A stretch of 64,000 nucleotides of DNA from Fasciolopsis buskii (lineage: Eukaryota > Platyhelminthes > Trematoda > Plagiorchiida > Fasciolidae). How positions within the stretch are numbered: position 1 is the first letter of the stretch; the number at the start of each line of letters is the position of its first letter. Location of the stretch: the NCBI GenBank assembly GCA_008360955.1, contig LUCM01002370.1:365870-429869 (forward strand). The letters are read 5' to 3'. The notes under the pieces are model-generated. The model worked only from the letters and a program-made list of their open reading frames with translations, was not told the origin of the DNA and searched no databases. The position numbers and the translations under genes are program-made. Shown here in pieces: positions 1-13,900 of this stretch.

Positions 1-1694
1 GGTTGGAATAGAAGCTTCGTCGAGTGGAACTGGACATTGGGTGTCATGGTGTACCATCAGTTTAGTGTTCGAAAAATTCTCGGTCCGTTCTTCCGGAAAC
101 TACTCCTGTGAAGAAGCTTACACAATGATGCATTCCCTCAACTGAACTGCTGCTTCAACCGATCTATCACTCTATTTTTACTCCTCTGTGCAAAGCTCTT
201 CACTCTGATCAGTCGCCAACGGCAAAAGACTACCCCATTATTTAAGAACCTTGTAATTAGAGAAATATAGATGGGAATGTTCCCGGTTTTATGGAACTTA
301 CTAAAAAATATAATGATAAAACGCTTCTGAAAGGCCTTACGAAACCCAACCGACAAGTACCAATTTACAGCGGCATTCTACAAACGACATAAAGTAGTCG
401 GTTGTCCTCTCCATTGCACACATCAATAGCTGCGCACCTATTACATCTTCCCATGTATAAGAATGTGCAATTTTCGTTTAATTCTGCGACGCTCTGTTGC
501 CCTTGTCACCTTGTCATTTATGGTGGTGTGGTATATCTATGAGTGACCAATATTAGATAAGCATGGCAAATCTCCCTGAACGACTCGTTGTATTACTTGA
601 GTTCTTTTCGCTAGACTAACTTATTATGAAAACTATTTTTCTTAGCCTGTCTTTAATAGTTAAAATCTAGTGCACAATCGTGCTCGAATGGCGTGCTAGT
701 ACTACTTATAACAGAAAAGTAATAAATGAATATATCTTGCAAGGTTTATCTTAAAATTCAGCTAAATAATCAAGCGGCAACCCGAGGAACGTTGATAACC
801 TCAGTGGCGCTTGTAAAGAGCACGGTTCGCGTAAACTGTGCTATTAGTTGAACATAAGAACCAAGTGTACCAATGAAATACAAGGGTCCGCTTTCTTCAG
901 AATGATAAACTACTATCCTGGTCAGAATCGAGGCCACCTGAATTAACTGATACAATACAGTGTTCTATCCCTGAAGCAGTACTGTCAGAATCGGGCAACG
1001 GTGTTTACACCGTGAAGCTTGGCCATAGTATCAGCTGTCCATGATAAAATTCAAATCACGAGTGGTAGTGTCGTTTCGGACAAGCAAGCTGCCAACATAT
1101 TACCATAGTGTCCGGGATGACGAAAAGGTTCAGATCAAAACGCCATGCTCAGCAATGGTAGATGTATTAGAATTGTCAATCACATTTAAGAATTACACCA
1201 AGCAGTTTGTCTGTCACTGCGCATCGCTCTCGTTTTCTCACTTGAAAAGGCCAAAATCACAGAACTTCGATGCAGGTTTAAGAGTTTTGAAAATTGAAGT
1301 AAAGTCAAGAAAACTGAAGTACAAATCAGCGGCCGACGAATTTGGCATTTCTTTTTAATCAGTCGAACTATTTTTGCTGCTAGGGATGCTAATCATTACC
1401 AGCACTTCGAGATTTGCAAGTAAACCAAATGAAGTAAATCAAACAAAAATAGCCATTAGCGTTGTCAAAAACTGAGAAAAAACGGACATCAGAAATCCGA
1501 GCTCAATCAATGCGCAATCACTTACCAGCCCTCACTTTCATTATCGGAAATGAGCCTGGATAACACCATCTCCACCGGTAATTTTTACATAAACTGTCAT
1601 TATTAACTGAAATCACTTCACAAGCATTCTGTCACTGCGTGGATATCAAACTGGTCAGATGAAAGATAACTTGAAACTAACAGAACAAACTTAC
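1..1694. other. Intron downstream of KCC exon 15; nothing recognised
   Basis: Begins (minus strand) with the donor of exon 15. I looked for the expected next KCC segment (DSDISxYTYERTL type) and the C-terminal GSEVITIYS-type end and saw neither. Short open frames on both strands here match nothing I know. No repeat recognised. Confidence 0.6.
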
Positions 1695-1996
1695 CAATGC
1701 AACAACTTCCACAGCAGCATTTATACGTAGATCGTACATAAACTTCGTCATATCCCGTTTCAAACTGACAGTGTCATCTGCATCGTTAGCCACCACAAAC
1801 ACGCGCAGATTGCAGTGACGCCAGACACGATTTCGCATAAGCAAATAGGAGGTCAGAAGCAGGAGACCCCCATCATGCACAATACACCACACGTCCACGC
1901 TCCCTTTCATCTGAGTTGCTTTACTCTTTGGGAACGAGTCAATACCTTTGGGCACAATCATGGCCATATCACAGGCTTGTGCGGCCTTTACTGTGG
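1695..1996 (-). CDS. KCC: KCC exon 15: C-terminal domain, last exon seen
   Basis: Residues 692-791, 100 codons. [20 protein letters not shown], then [33 protein letters not shown] and [14 protein letters not shown] follow the KCC order closely (family: [20 protein letters not shown], LRIxAEVEVVEM). The acceptor is ttatatacag and the donor gtaagt, after a whole codon. Because a consensus donor follows, at least one more coding exon is expected at lower coordinates; I could not find it in 1-1694. Confidence 0.92.
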
Positions 1997-4900
1997 CTGT
2001 ATATAATGGATGGAATGCCACAAAGCATAAGCCAGTTAATTGGGAAACTTTGAAACTGAAATGCTTCACATTCACAAGCCGAAAACAATAGAACAAAAAA
2101 CTTCTGCATAGTTGCACATAATTGCTTCTTATCCCATAAAGAATGCATCCATTATTTGGAGACCCACCACATAGTGAGCAGGCACATGTGGACTGCAAAG
2201 TTTCGTAACTGGAAACGGTACGTTATCCCGTGGCAAACCATTGCGGGCCCGTCTGATTGGTTTAGCAACCGAGGCTCACAACTGTTGACGTTTCCATTTC
2301 GGGAGCGTCGGATATGCATTGTCGATGATTTACAACGATTCCCGACAGCAGTACGGCGCTTTACGATCTCTCTATGATGATTTGGATATTGATGTTGGAT
2401 GACAAATCATTTGTGAAAAAACACCCAGCAATCAGGGAAGCTGTACATCATTGAAAATGATAAGTTGACATTGATTTGAGTAAGGTTTGACATATCGTGG
2501 TTTATAAGGCTTATGTAACTTTGGTGGCACTCAAGTTACGAATTTCAAGCTCATGAAAACAAATCAAGCAACCACTATCTGGGCTAAACGTAAAATCCAT
2601 TCCATAATAACCAGAGATCTGGACTTAAAGTCATCAAGTTAAAAAGTATCAGTGCTAAAAGACAGCTTAAAATGGCCATAAATATGACGATAAAAGCAAA
2701 TTAAAAAAAGGAAAATAGACCAAGTTCATAGATAGCTTTTTCAAATTTAAACAATGTCCAGAAGCTTCTTGGTTAGCTGTTAAACAAATGAGAAACAAAG
2801 GTAAACATTTCAAATTAATATTTCCTAGGTTACAAATGTTCCAGACTCTGGTGGCATCATATCTTCCGGAAGCAGAACGAAAACTGGCTCTTCACTAGTG
2901 AATTTGGAAATCCGCCAAAAACAGCAGTAGCATAAAATGTCATTCCAGTGCTCAAGTGCACCCTGGAAAAGATGAGGTAGTAGTTACTGGAGAATGTTCA
3001 GCTAAGTAAAATCGATGAATTTCACGTGAACGCAAAGCGCGCCTGGATGGACGTATATAAACGGGAAAATCAGGTAATTGAAAAGTGAATAAAACCAAAT
3101 TTAATCGTACATGTTCTCAAATATGTTGTGATTTTCACATGGCCGGATCATGTAGCTTGAGATTCTTTTTGAAGAATTCAGCCAATGACTTTACCAGCAG
3201 ATTTGATTATGTGAAACCCAATTCCAGGATTCCTGATTCAACTATCAGGTGCCAAGAATCAACTGCAAACGCAACACCTACTATTCACAAATGCCTTTCA
3301 CATCCGAGTAAACTGCATGGAAGCCATGTGTAGTTCATATCCATCGGACCCAGAACCAGGAGGTAAATCCGGAGTAAACGACTGAGGGAAAAGGTAATTG
3401 CCAATATAGGCTATCCGCGCTGGCTTTCAATAAGTTATCGAGCATCAACAGCACATGTCACCGCACCTTCATTCACCCCCTGGGACTAGTGTCTTCAATG
3501 GAGTGCGAATATTAAGTACTGTCGCTGTGCACCAACGGGGATGAAAGCTGACTACTTGCTTTCATGATTCACAGTGAATCAGCTCAGTTCAGTTTGTAAA
3601 ACTATCAACCTTGCAGCATCGAATAACAGTAGAGTAAAAATCCAAAGAACAATGTATCATGACAAAAATGAAGCGGAACTATATAGAATGGCGGTTGGCT
3701 GGGTGCTGACGCTGCACAAACTTCAACTGAAAATCACATCAAACCGTTTGCTAGTACAAAGGGTATAACCACGCATGATCTGTTACTTCATTGCAAGTAT
3801 CATTGTAGGTGATACATTATTACGGAAAGCAGCCTGTTTGGTGATCGTGTTCAATTAGGTGCGTATTTCATGCCGTCCTTCCTCGACATTTTATCACGAT
3901 TGATAACGAAGATCATTTTACCCGAAGCTGTTTTCGATTACTTATGAACATGGCTAGTGTTGGCTCCTCGAATACAATTTATAGATCTTAAAGATGTCGT
4001 TCTCAGTAATCAGATGATCGGTTGAATTATTTCCTCTTCGAATAAACAATAATAAAATCAATCAAATCGATGATCATCCGCTCTTAGATTTTGAAGTCTG
4101 ATGAACCCTAGGAAATGGGTTCCGAAATGTTGCGACTTCACATGGTATCCGCAGTGAAATGTAAAAACATGGATGCCACGAGCACAACTTCTCTTCCACC
4201 TCAGGATATGCAAACAGAGAAATCAGACATCGAGAAATTATTTTTTGTAAGTGTGGAAAACCAAAACTGAAAACTAGAAAACCCTGGTCACAAAGTGCCC
4301 ACGGTTTGGACGAAGATAAACTGGCAGGTAATCAAAGTTAACAAACAAAAAATTTGTGAATTGAAATCGGCCGAGTATTCGCACATTGTGCACCAAAAAC
4401 GGTCAACCATAGCCCGGCATGCATCGCGTGGGCGACAGCTATTTCTTGGAACAAGCTTTATCATATGCAGTTAACGCAGCGGAGGACCGATCCCAATCCA
4501 ACCATGGAAGTAAATGACCATCCAGCGCGAGTAGAGAATCATCTGTTTGTGATTCGGACTTTTTGTCCACTATGGTTTATCGGAACCAGTAAAGGAATCC
4601 GTATTTGAATGTCCAACAAAGGATAATTTATTATGACTGATATTCTTCAAATGGACTTGCGAAAGTTCAAAAATCAGAGGACCACAAAAATGATCAGTTT
4701 ATTTCAGAGAGGAACACCTATCACAGCACACATCATTCCACACAAAAACACGGATATATAAAGTGAGAGAGGTGACATGATTTACCGAAAACTCTGTCCA
4801 AAAAGATGCGGTTTACCTCTCAAAAGTCAAAAATCTACTTTCTGGCAAGTGAGTAAGCACGAAGAAAGCATAGGATTAATTACAACTGCATACTAGCTTG

Positions 4901-7900
4901 ATGATACAGATAGTAATTCTTTGCTCCAAAATCAGCCAACCAAGACTGGAACAATCTATCTGCATAATTTGTTAAAATCGAATAGCGCAAGATAAAAAAA
5001 AGCCAGGAAAAATTTAATTTATTCCAGGAACAAAAGGCTCAATCAATAGCTTTCATGAGTAATGGGAGCAAGTTAATCAACACCACCATCGACGCAGGAA
5101 GAAAACTCAATTAATCCACTGGGACAAGAGAATACTGAGAGGATATTTTTCACACATGAGATGACACGTCAGATGAGCACGAATTTGGCGACGTAAACAA
5201 ACAGACATAACAAATAAATACAGGGGATGTTGAGAAACAAATAAGAAAACATGTAGGTGATAGATAGTCTGATAATAAAACTGCGTGCTGGCACTCGACA
5301 AAACGACCCGTTCATCTCCGGATTGCACCCTCATAATTCTTTTGGATCAGCAATTAGCTGGCTAATAAAGCATTAGCATATTAGGTTCGCCTATTTCTAA
5401 CCATCTTGCCATGGTCACTGTGGTACGACAATCAACAACGTCCTCTTGGGAATGAATGCATTTCAGGTTGACAAACTGGCAACATTAGTGTAATGTACCC
5501 ACCTATACACGAGTACATCGCCAATGGTCGGGAATACCACAAAGCCGTCGTTACTCCGCGAAAGATGTGCAAACTATCGAAGAACACTCTCCTTGTAGGC
5601 GAAGCACCATTAACAACCAGCCTACAAAAAAGACAACCTTCCAAACAGTACCTACGAAAACGGGAACCATTCCACTAAATGTGACAATGAGTCGGACGCT
5701 TGCGCATTCTGTACTAGTCAAAATAACCATTTCGCTCAATTACTTTGGCTAACTTTCAACCGAAACGCAAATTTTTCACCAACATTTTTCTCGCTTTTCT
5801 GTGGTATTGCTCATTCCTTCAAAAAACCCTTTCCACCTGAAGGGATGGGTGCAATGTAAGAAGGGAAATTTCGAGTTAATGGATCGTTGTTTAAACTGCT
5901 CAGATCGACGACATGTTCCTAGATCGCTATTTTTTGCTCTACGGACACCATTGTCAAAACACATTCATGTCTGTGATCAACCTACAGATCAATAATGACC
6001 TCCCGCATGTTACAGTTAAAACCCGTAATTCTTTGAGTTATAACATCAAGTCTTTCGTCAGTAAGTATTGTTGGCAAGTCATCTCATCACAAGAAATGGT
6101 CGCATTGATCACTGCGCTTTCCTAGTCTGTCACAGTGACATTCTTAATCATTTGTTTGATTTAAAAACAACAAGGACAACTGTATTAAGGCAGTTATTTT
6201 CATTAGTCCGTAAACAGGTTGAAAACTGGGTCTCAATTTTCCCCAATCAAAAGAGTTGTAGAAATGCTCCTTTCTAGAGTGAGCTTTTTGTTCCTTGTGC
6301 TGAACCACAATCCGCATTCGAACACTTATCGACGAACTGTAAACCAATTACTATCACGTCAATACATCAAGACGTCACGTATTAGGGTTTTGACAAGGAA
6401 CTGATCAAAATCTGAAATATCTGAACTAGTGGAAAGTGCAGTTTTGGTGACATCAAATAAATACCACAAACGTCGTCTTACTATTGATCATGGACATACC
6501 ATCAATCAATACGCATTTCTTGATGTCTATCGCATCGATGAACTAACCACAAAGACCTGGGGCTATCAAGAAATCAATATACTTCAAGTAAAGAATGAAT
6601 ACCACCAGGTCCTATAGGGAACGATTGCAAGGATTACACATTCTCCAAAATGTGAGAAACTCTACTACATTTTACAAATCTCTTCTGGAACGGATTCGTA
6701 TTTATCCATGGCTGATTATTGTCATCAATTAAGAGAAACTTTTCGGCACCACTAAATCGCGAAGGCGCAGAAGCATGGCCTTATTTTAACCTTAGTTTTT
6801 AATTAACAACCGAGATTATCAAATCCGACTCCGAAAGACTGAAACCATTAGTGAACCAACCATCATCAGCTAGCTGCAGATCTGAGGATTGCGATTAGGA
6901 AAGGTTTGTTTACTATCTCTAGTTAATTCTCCATTTCTCTAAGAACATCTATCTTCGCATCTGAAACCACACATAGGCATTGACGTTGTTCATAAAACTG
7001 GAAAACGATATCGAGCATACGCTTGCGTTACCTTTGAGGTAATTTCTTTTGTGGTGATAGAAAGTGACGCGTTTGATATCAGTCATATGAAAAAGCCGAA
7101 ATTTGACCAAAGCAATCCCAAATATTAAACTGACCTAAAAAGACACTTCCCTTCAGTAAACCAACCTGAGGACGTAAAGACCGCATGAACACTTTAAAGT
7201 CAGTGTGCGTCTGAGTGTCATCAACGACTTCAAGATTAAATGACTGAACGCACAATGAGCAACAGAAACGTCCATTATTGTCTGGTAACTTCAATTTGCT
7301 GTCCACAAGAAAACCATCTTTTAGGTAGACAGTCTGAGGATTCCTTCTGTGAGCGAGGATGTCAATGTTTGATATCTAGACTTTTGAGTGAAAAACAGGT
7401 TACTCCGAAAAAGAGAAAAACAAGCATATCAATATATTATTCAGGCCAAGCGACCGCATGCTTAAGTTGTTTTGAGGGCTGCACATTTAGTGGCCACCTA
7501 GTGTCCAGATCGAATTCACTCAACACCTTTCTGGACTTTCGTTACAATTTACAACAGTTACTCCAACAAGAAGAACGGTGGGATACAAATCGTTTAGCGC
7601 CGATGCATCAAAAGAATCACTTGTGGTCTCTCTACGGTGATAGTTTAGCTATTCACCGCCAAAACTGCGTTTGTAACCAGGCATTGCCTTGCAGTGTTTC
7701 ACCCAACCTTTTAGATCCTCACATGCTTCACCCAGATTCAGATTTTCAGTGTTTTCTGTGAGAGAAGTAACTGGGGTTGGAACCTCATACGGTCCACTTC
7801 AAGTCCATTAGGCCAATCATAACATCAACTTCAATTTGGCTGGAGATCCAAAAAAGATCGAGAAATATGTAAGAAAATTTGCACGCAGAAATACGGAGCT

Positions 7901-10900
7901 TAGTGCAGAGAAGAATAATGCAGAATCCACTAAAACTGCCTCTTCTCGTACATTAAGCACCGGAGATCAGACAACGTGCTCATTCGGAACCCGTAGCCGC
8001 TGTTACACCGAAGGTTCTGGGATTCGGAGAATTCTGCGATACATTGGGCAACTTTCTGTTTTTCCCATTGCAAAATATCTACCGAATTCCGAGGGATTTG
8101 AAAGGAAAAAACTGCAAAATTGAATTTGAAAATCTTACACAAAAATTGATGCAACTTGTGACCGTCTTGTTCGAAATCCGATCGCCAATCCTCCGGGAAA
8201 GATACCATGATGGTGTTGTGGCGAAGATTGCCAAGACCGGCACATTGTGCCCTAATAAAGAATAGAGGGAATGGTGAGAAATTAAAATGATCCTCTTATC
8301 TGTATGTGTTTCGAAGCAGAAAATTAATCCGCAAACGGAAAATAATAGATTTACTGTACTGTGCATAAAGTTGCCATAATTCACTATCTGAAGCTGCCAA
8401 TTGAACGCAAACTCTAAAACTGACATTTATTCCTTTACTTTTACGAGCTTCAACAAGAACTGGATTGATTCTCGTGAAAAATGTCGTTGGCAATCAATGT
8501 AGAAGGATTTGACGACTACGTATCGTTACCATCATCATCGCCGCCGTCATTGAGACCGCAACTGTTTTCAAATAACAGCGCGTGTGCACTATTGCAGAAG
8601 AAATAGGTTTTAGGGACCAAATGTTTCTAAGTGACTACATACAATGATCTAAGCACATGGGATGTGAAACAGTTTCCACGTGTGAAAGTAACCTACATTG
8701 AAATTTCTTTCTTCGTCTCATATGGTTGGCCTCTTCCGCAATAGTCCTAATGGTATAAGATAAGTACGGAATTGGATCTTATATATAGGTGTGTTATGAG
8801 AGATTAACAATGGAGTAAATGTTTATTTACCGTCAACGGAGGTTTTGCTTTAAACCGGTCATCGATGGCTGTGAACGCACGAACACTCATAATTTACAGA
8901 ATCTGATCCTCTGATTTTGTTTGGATTCCAAACCTTTGGTACTTGAAATCATGAAACTTATACATTAATTGGCATCCTAACAAAAGACATGTGACCGAAT
9001 AGGTGGCTACTAGTCGACTGATAGGTGGTGAAATGTCCCCTGTAGGATAAAACTTTGAACGGACGAGGATATTGATAACAAAATGATATACTTCTGGAAG
9101 CAGAGTTGAAGGCTGTTTAGGAAGAACTGAAAAAAGATACCTCAGAAATCTGTACACTATCTGGAAGAGCCACACATATACCTTCCACGTAGCGCAAACA
9201 TAGACTGAAAAAAATGTTTCTTCAGTCCACATGGGTGTCTCCCGTTTGGGCAACGCTTCAATGGGCAAAAAATAGGAACCGAGCCTCAACTTCGTGAAGA
9301 AGTCACAGTTTCTGAGGGACTCAGAAATCGTGGAAAATCCGTTTAGTTGTAAAAAGATCGAATATCCTTCGGCAGTATTGAGAACATCAAATCACGGGAT
9401 GTGCAACTTTACCAGAGTGGTCCCCGATATATGAGAATACTCAATGCTTATGACCTTTAGATTTATTCTGAACCAGTTACACCTGAAAGAAAGCATTTGC
9501 ATGAAATGCTAATTCTGATACACCCGAGTACTGTTAACAGTATTTGCTGATTTTGTGCACTGAAATGTGAATGAAACTCTGGGGATCAGTTGGACGATTG
9601 ATTGTCATTCTGTTTCCTCCGACTATTTGCTATCTCCCAAAATTACTGATATCCCAAACAACCACATGCGCACGGAAGAGAACTTGCTGCACCGATTTCT
9701 TCAATCGATCCTTTTAAATTCTCTTTTCATTGATTTTTAGCTTGGCAAGAATGGATCGCACCTATCACATTGTTTATATCTTGCTACTGCTCCACCCCCT
9801 GTTTCTCTTGCTACCCCGGAGACGGACATTTACGAGATACAGCCGTAAATAAAAAATATCGTGCACATTATGTGAGTTAGAAATGGGAACAAAACACTTA
9901 GAAATCTCATTTATTTCGGCCTCGTGTATGCGGGGCAAGCCGCGTATCACAGTCTCCACACGCTGTCTCAGTGTTACTATTTCAGCAATTTCTAAGCTGA
10001 TATCTTAACTCATCTGCCGTAACCCTCAATTGTCTCTAAATAACTGTAACTAGCGTCCCCGGGTTAACTGTCACTGCAAGAAGTAGATGATTGGCTACTT
10101 CCGCAGTGAAACTAATGCTGACAGTTTGTAGTCAGGATGAAACAAAATTATGGTACAGCTACTCGGTACATATATATATATATATATGTATATTCTGGGG
10201 CATTCTGCCCTCGTTCCTAAGGTTGGCTCAGCCCAACTGACTAACAATTATCAATGAATCACGGTTGTGGTTCTTCTGTGGACTCTTCGACGAAGAGCTT
10301 CCATGCACACTCCTCATGCTACAGATTCTATTCTGGTGAGAAATATATATATATATATATTTAAGGATGAGGATAGCATTATGAATGCAAACCGCATGAT
10401 CAACAGGATTCATATCCGGAACCCTAACTGGTACGCTGGTAGACCACTAACACCTTCTGAAGAGTTACTTTCTACTTTGCGACGCCTTGATACCATCTAT
10501 GAGAAATATTTGAGATGCTTCAAGGTAATAAAGACTACAACTATCTTGTTAACTAGATTCAGAAACCAAAATATTAGCATGGGTTTTAAATACGCGAAAG
10601 TCAGGCGGACTTCTTTCAAAGTATTTGGGGATCACTGATGAAAGCCAGTAGCTTTAGACTGTCCAATAGCTATAGCGGATCAAATATCACAGAGAACAAG
10701 TTACAGAATCGGAACTACCGCACACGACTCACATATTACGCATTCCTTCTCCAACGCTGCTCGAGACTAGAACTTCTGCCAAACCTTTAATTCGGTGTTG
10801 GTGAATTAGTTCACTCAGCATTGATTTAGTAGATATTGCATCTTCACGGCGCTCCACGACATCACCTTCCAATATTGCCGCAATCAAAGTCAACCCTGAA

Positions 10901-13900
10901 TAGACAAACATAAGCGGTCAAACAGTGACAAGATAGTGTCATGCTGTGCTGTGGTTACCAGAGTGCTCGGTAGCTAGAGCGCTGACAGAATTTATGTGGT
11001 ATAAAACCATATACTCATTTTGTAGACGCCCACAAAATTCTAACTTACCAATCAGCGTAAGCACAATGAGGATGCGATCACGAGCGGTGGATCATGAAAG
11101 TGTCACATCGCAGTCAATATCGATACCACACCTAAGTTAATAATAACCACATTCAGCTCCCTCTCCACAGCGGCTGATCCAAGTTCTTTTGTAATCCACT
11201 TTAACCATTCCTAAAATTTTCTTCCGAACGCCTCCATGTAATTAGGGTAGGGCGTTTTCAGATTCCAAGATGGCTATTCGCATTGATCTCCATTGCCTGT
11301 GATCCTCGAACAACGTCTGCTGAGGAAGTCTACGTACGGTCTTTCGTGGGGAAGCTGCTCTCGGTGATGTTTGGCAGTCACTTAAGGAGAGATGACAAAA
11401 CCCCAGTGGAGCCTTCAATTATGTGATGAACGCTGTAGTGTTTCCTGTTATTTTTGCGTTCTCCTGTTTTGCTCCTTAGCCATCGTTCTGATGTTGATCA
11501 ATACGCAAACAGATCAGAGCTATATATATATATATATATTGGTGCTTTCAAAATTCAAAGATAACACAGGGAAATAGTGCAGTTCCGAGTGTCGCATGCG
11601 TCTCTCAGACAACGGAAGGGAGAAATATAAACAAAGGTTTGTCCCGAGCGATTGAAAATTGGTGGAAATAAAACGTTAAGCAAATGTGCAGAACAACTTC
11701 GCTGGCCTGTTATAAATTAAATACACTAGCAGATCTGTTACTGAACAATCATCAAAGTAGTGAACTGCTCTACGAACATTAGTCTGTGATTGTGGGAACG
11801 GCAGAGACGGAAGAAATTTTTCATGTATTCCAGTGCTGACTTGTCTAGTGGACGAGTGTTTGATTCAAGATTGCGGTTTTCGAGTCGCAGTCAATTGGAA
11901 TATGGAGCATTTCTAACAAGAATGAAAAAGTCGTAAACGGCATCCACAATTTTTAATGGAGATATTGAGTGATGAATAATCCAGTGATTACGAAGACGGT
12001 GGTAAATGTAGTTTGATTGTTAGGTGATCCAATCTCTGGGATCGAGAATGGTGTGACCGCAGACAAAGTCACACCATGCAGGTCATAACTTCTGACACGC
12101 AGGCTGATCAGTCAACCAGTTGTCAGTAGCAATGGTCTAAACTAGGTAATCAGTTTCACCGATCATTTAACTCAACTCGACGACGTGGTCACCCATAAGA
12201 AAGCGAGAACAACCGAGGCTGGGCAGTCAGAGAGGCAGATCTGAAAAACAGCGATAGGTCTCAAATATGTCACTCATTTGAACTGTTAGGAGCGTGAATG
12301 GATGATGAGTCCATTTAAGAATCACAAGGTGACTCGTTGGAGCACTTTCGTCGATCAGGCAGGGCTAACCTTCAGAAAGGGGACATAAAGCTTGAAAGTA
12401 TTGGTCTTTATTTTCAGTAGTGTGTTTCGCATAGGGTCTCAGATGTCTGTCACCTTTCCATATTTACCCTGAAACGGCACCGGAATCAATGTTGCTAAAT
12501 GCAGCTGTTTAGATTTTAGCATGGTGGCAGAGTTGGGATATGCCTTCACTTCCATATTTGTGGATGATGGACCAACGGAAACTTCACAAAGACAATCCTA
12601 ATCTTCACGGCAGTTTCGCGATGAACCACCCTTCAAGTAGTCGATTCGGGTAGTAACAACCTGGCAACAGTGTGAAAAACTGGGAGTCCAACGACGACGA
12701 TGACAGTATATTCTTGGAGATTTGATGCTTGCGCCTTCTTTGGTGTTTAAACATCTGGTATTGTGTTAGGCTAAAAAACCAAAGGCATAAATGAAACCAT
12801 GTGAACTAAATGGATCGGAAAGTATACTGACCGTGCCCAGCTTTCAACTGATAGGCGAGATCCAGCAACCGATCATGTCGTACTTGCAGCTGGTTATCCA
12901 ATGGCAAGTAGACTAGAATCTGTGGCCGCCAATTCTTCGTGTGGATCGGTTTATCACCTAATTTGAGAATAGCTCGCTTAGCCGTGGACATTTGTAAGCC
13001 GCGAGTAGCGTCACCCCATTCCTTTGAAGCTCTGGACAAACGAGATAAACATGAAGAAGCATGAAAAGTCGGAATAAAGAAGGAGGGTGAAATGGATCAC
13101 AATAACACAAAATGAAAACAATGATCGCATAGAAAGAACTCGATTCCAAATAAGCCTAAGGTCCAGTGAAACTAATTTCATCTTTCCTCAATTCGTTCCT
13201 AGAATTACTGTGTACACTAGCAAACTAGTGTTCAAGGAAGAAAAAATGACCTAGAACTATTGGTCCAGAAACGCCAAGTCCCAAATGCAGCGGATCACAA
13301 CCTCTAGTGACCAAAGCACATCAAAAAAGAAACAATTTCCAGTTGAAAAGACGATGAAGTACAAGGAAAAGATGAAATGAAGAAACTTTGTCCCCATTTG
13401 AACAGCATTGCAAAGGCGTCAAAAGTTTCGTTTCATCTCAGGTCAATTCAGCAAAACAACTGTTTTTTTTCAAATTCAAAGACAATTTGCTCAATGCTTC
13501 GGAAATCACCCTTATAAGGAGCAATAAACATGGCCATTTAACCTAGAAACTAAAATTTGATTTTGGTGATAAATAGCAGTCTTGATGCATACATCACAAA
13601 CCGAGTTTTGCCACTGGGAAAAAACAAAGTCTGAACAAACTTCCAACAAGAGAACATAATAATACACTTTGTTGAACTTTCGCATTGTCAATCTAAAAGG
13701 GATTCTTAAGTAAGACGACCTCAGACGCTGCAGTTTTCAAGCATCGCAATGTCACTAAATTTTACGAAAGAAAGCTTAGAATATATTTTGCTTTATCATT
13801 TAATATCGGGAGAAATCATCGGTGAAATATGCGCCATTTCACGCTACCGGGGATGGGGGTACTGAATGTAATCCCGATACATCGGGCGTCGCGGAGAAAT

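Noticed and set aside
1..1694. Last KCC exon with the ITIYS-type C-terminus
   Set aside because: Scanned on the minus strand in all frames; no convincing match, so not annotated.
8894..9289. 131-codon minus-strand open frame
   Set aside because: Lies in intron 13; no domain, no flanking exon phase match and no similarity to the missing KCC parts.
10727..10732. Reading KCC exon 13 on to the in-frame ATG/TGA
   Set aside because: The apparent Met-stop at the end of the frame is the consensus donor gtgagt; the next exon completes the codon.
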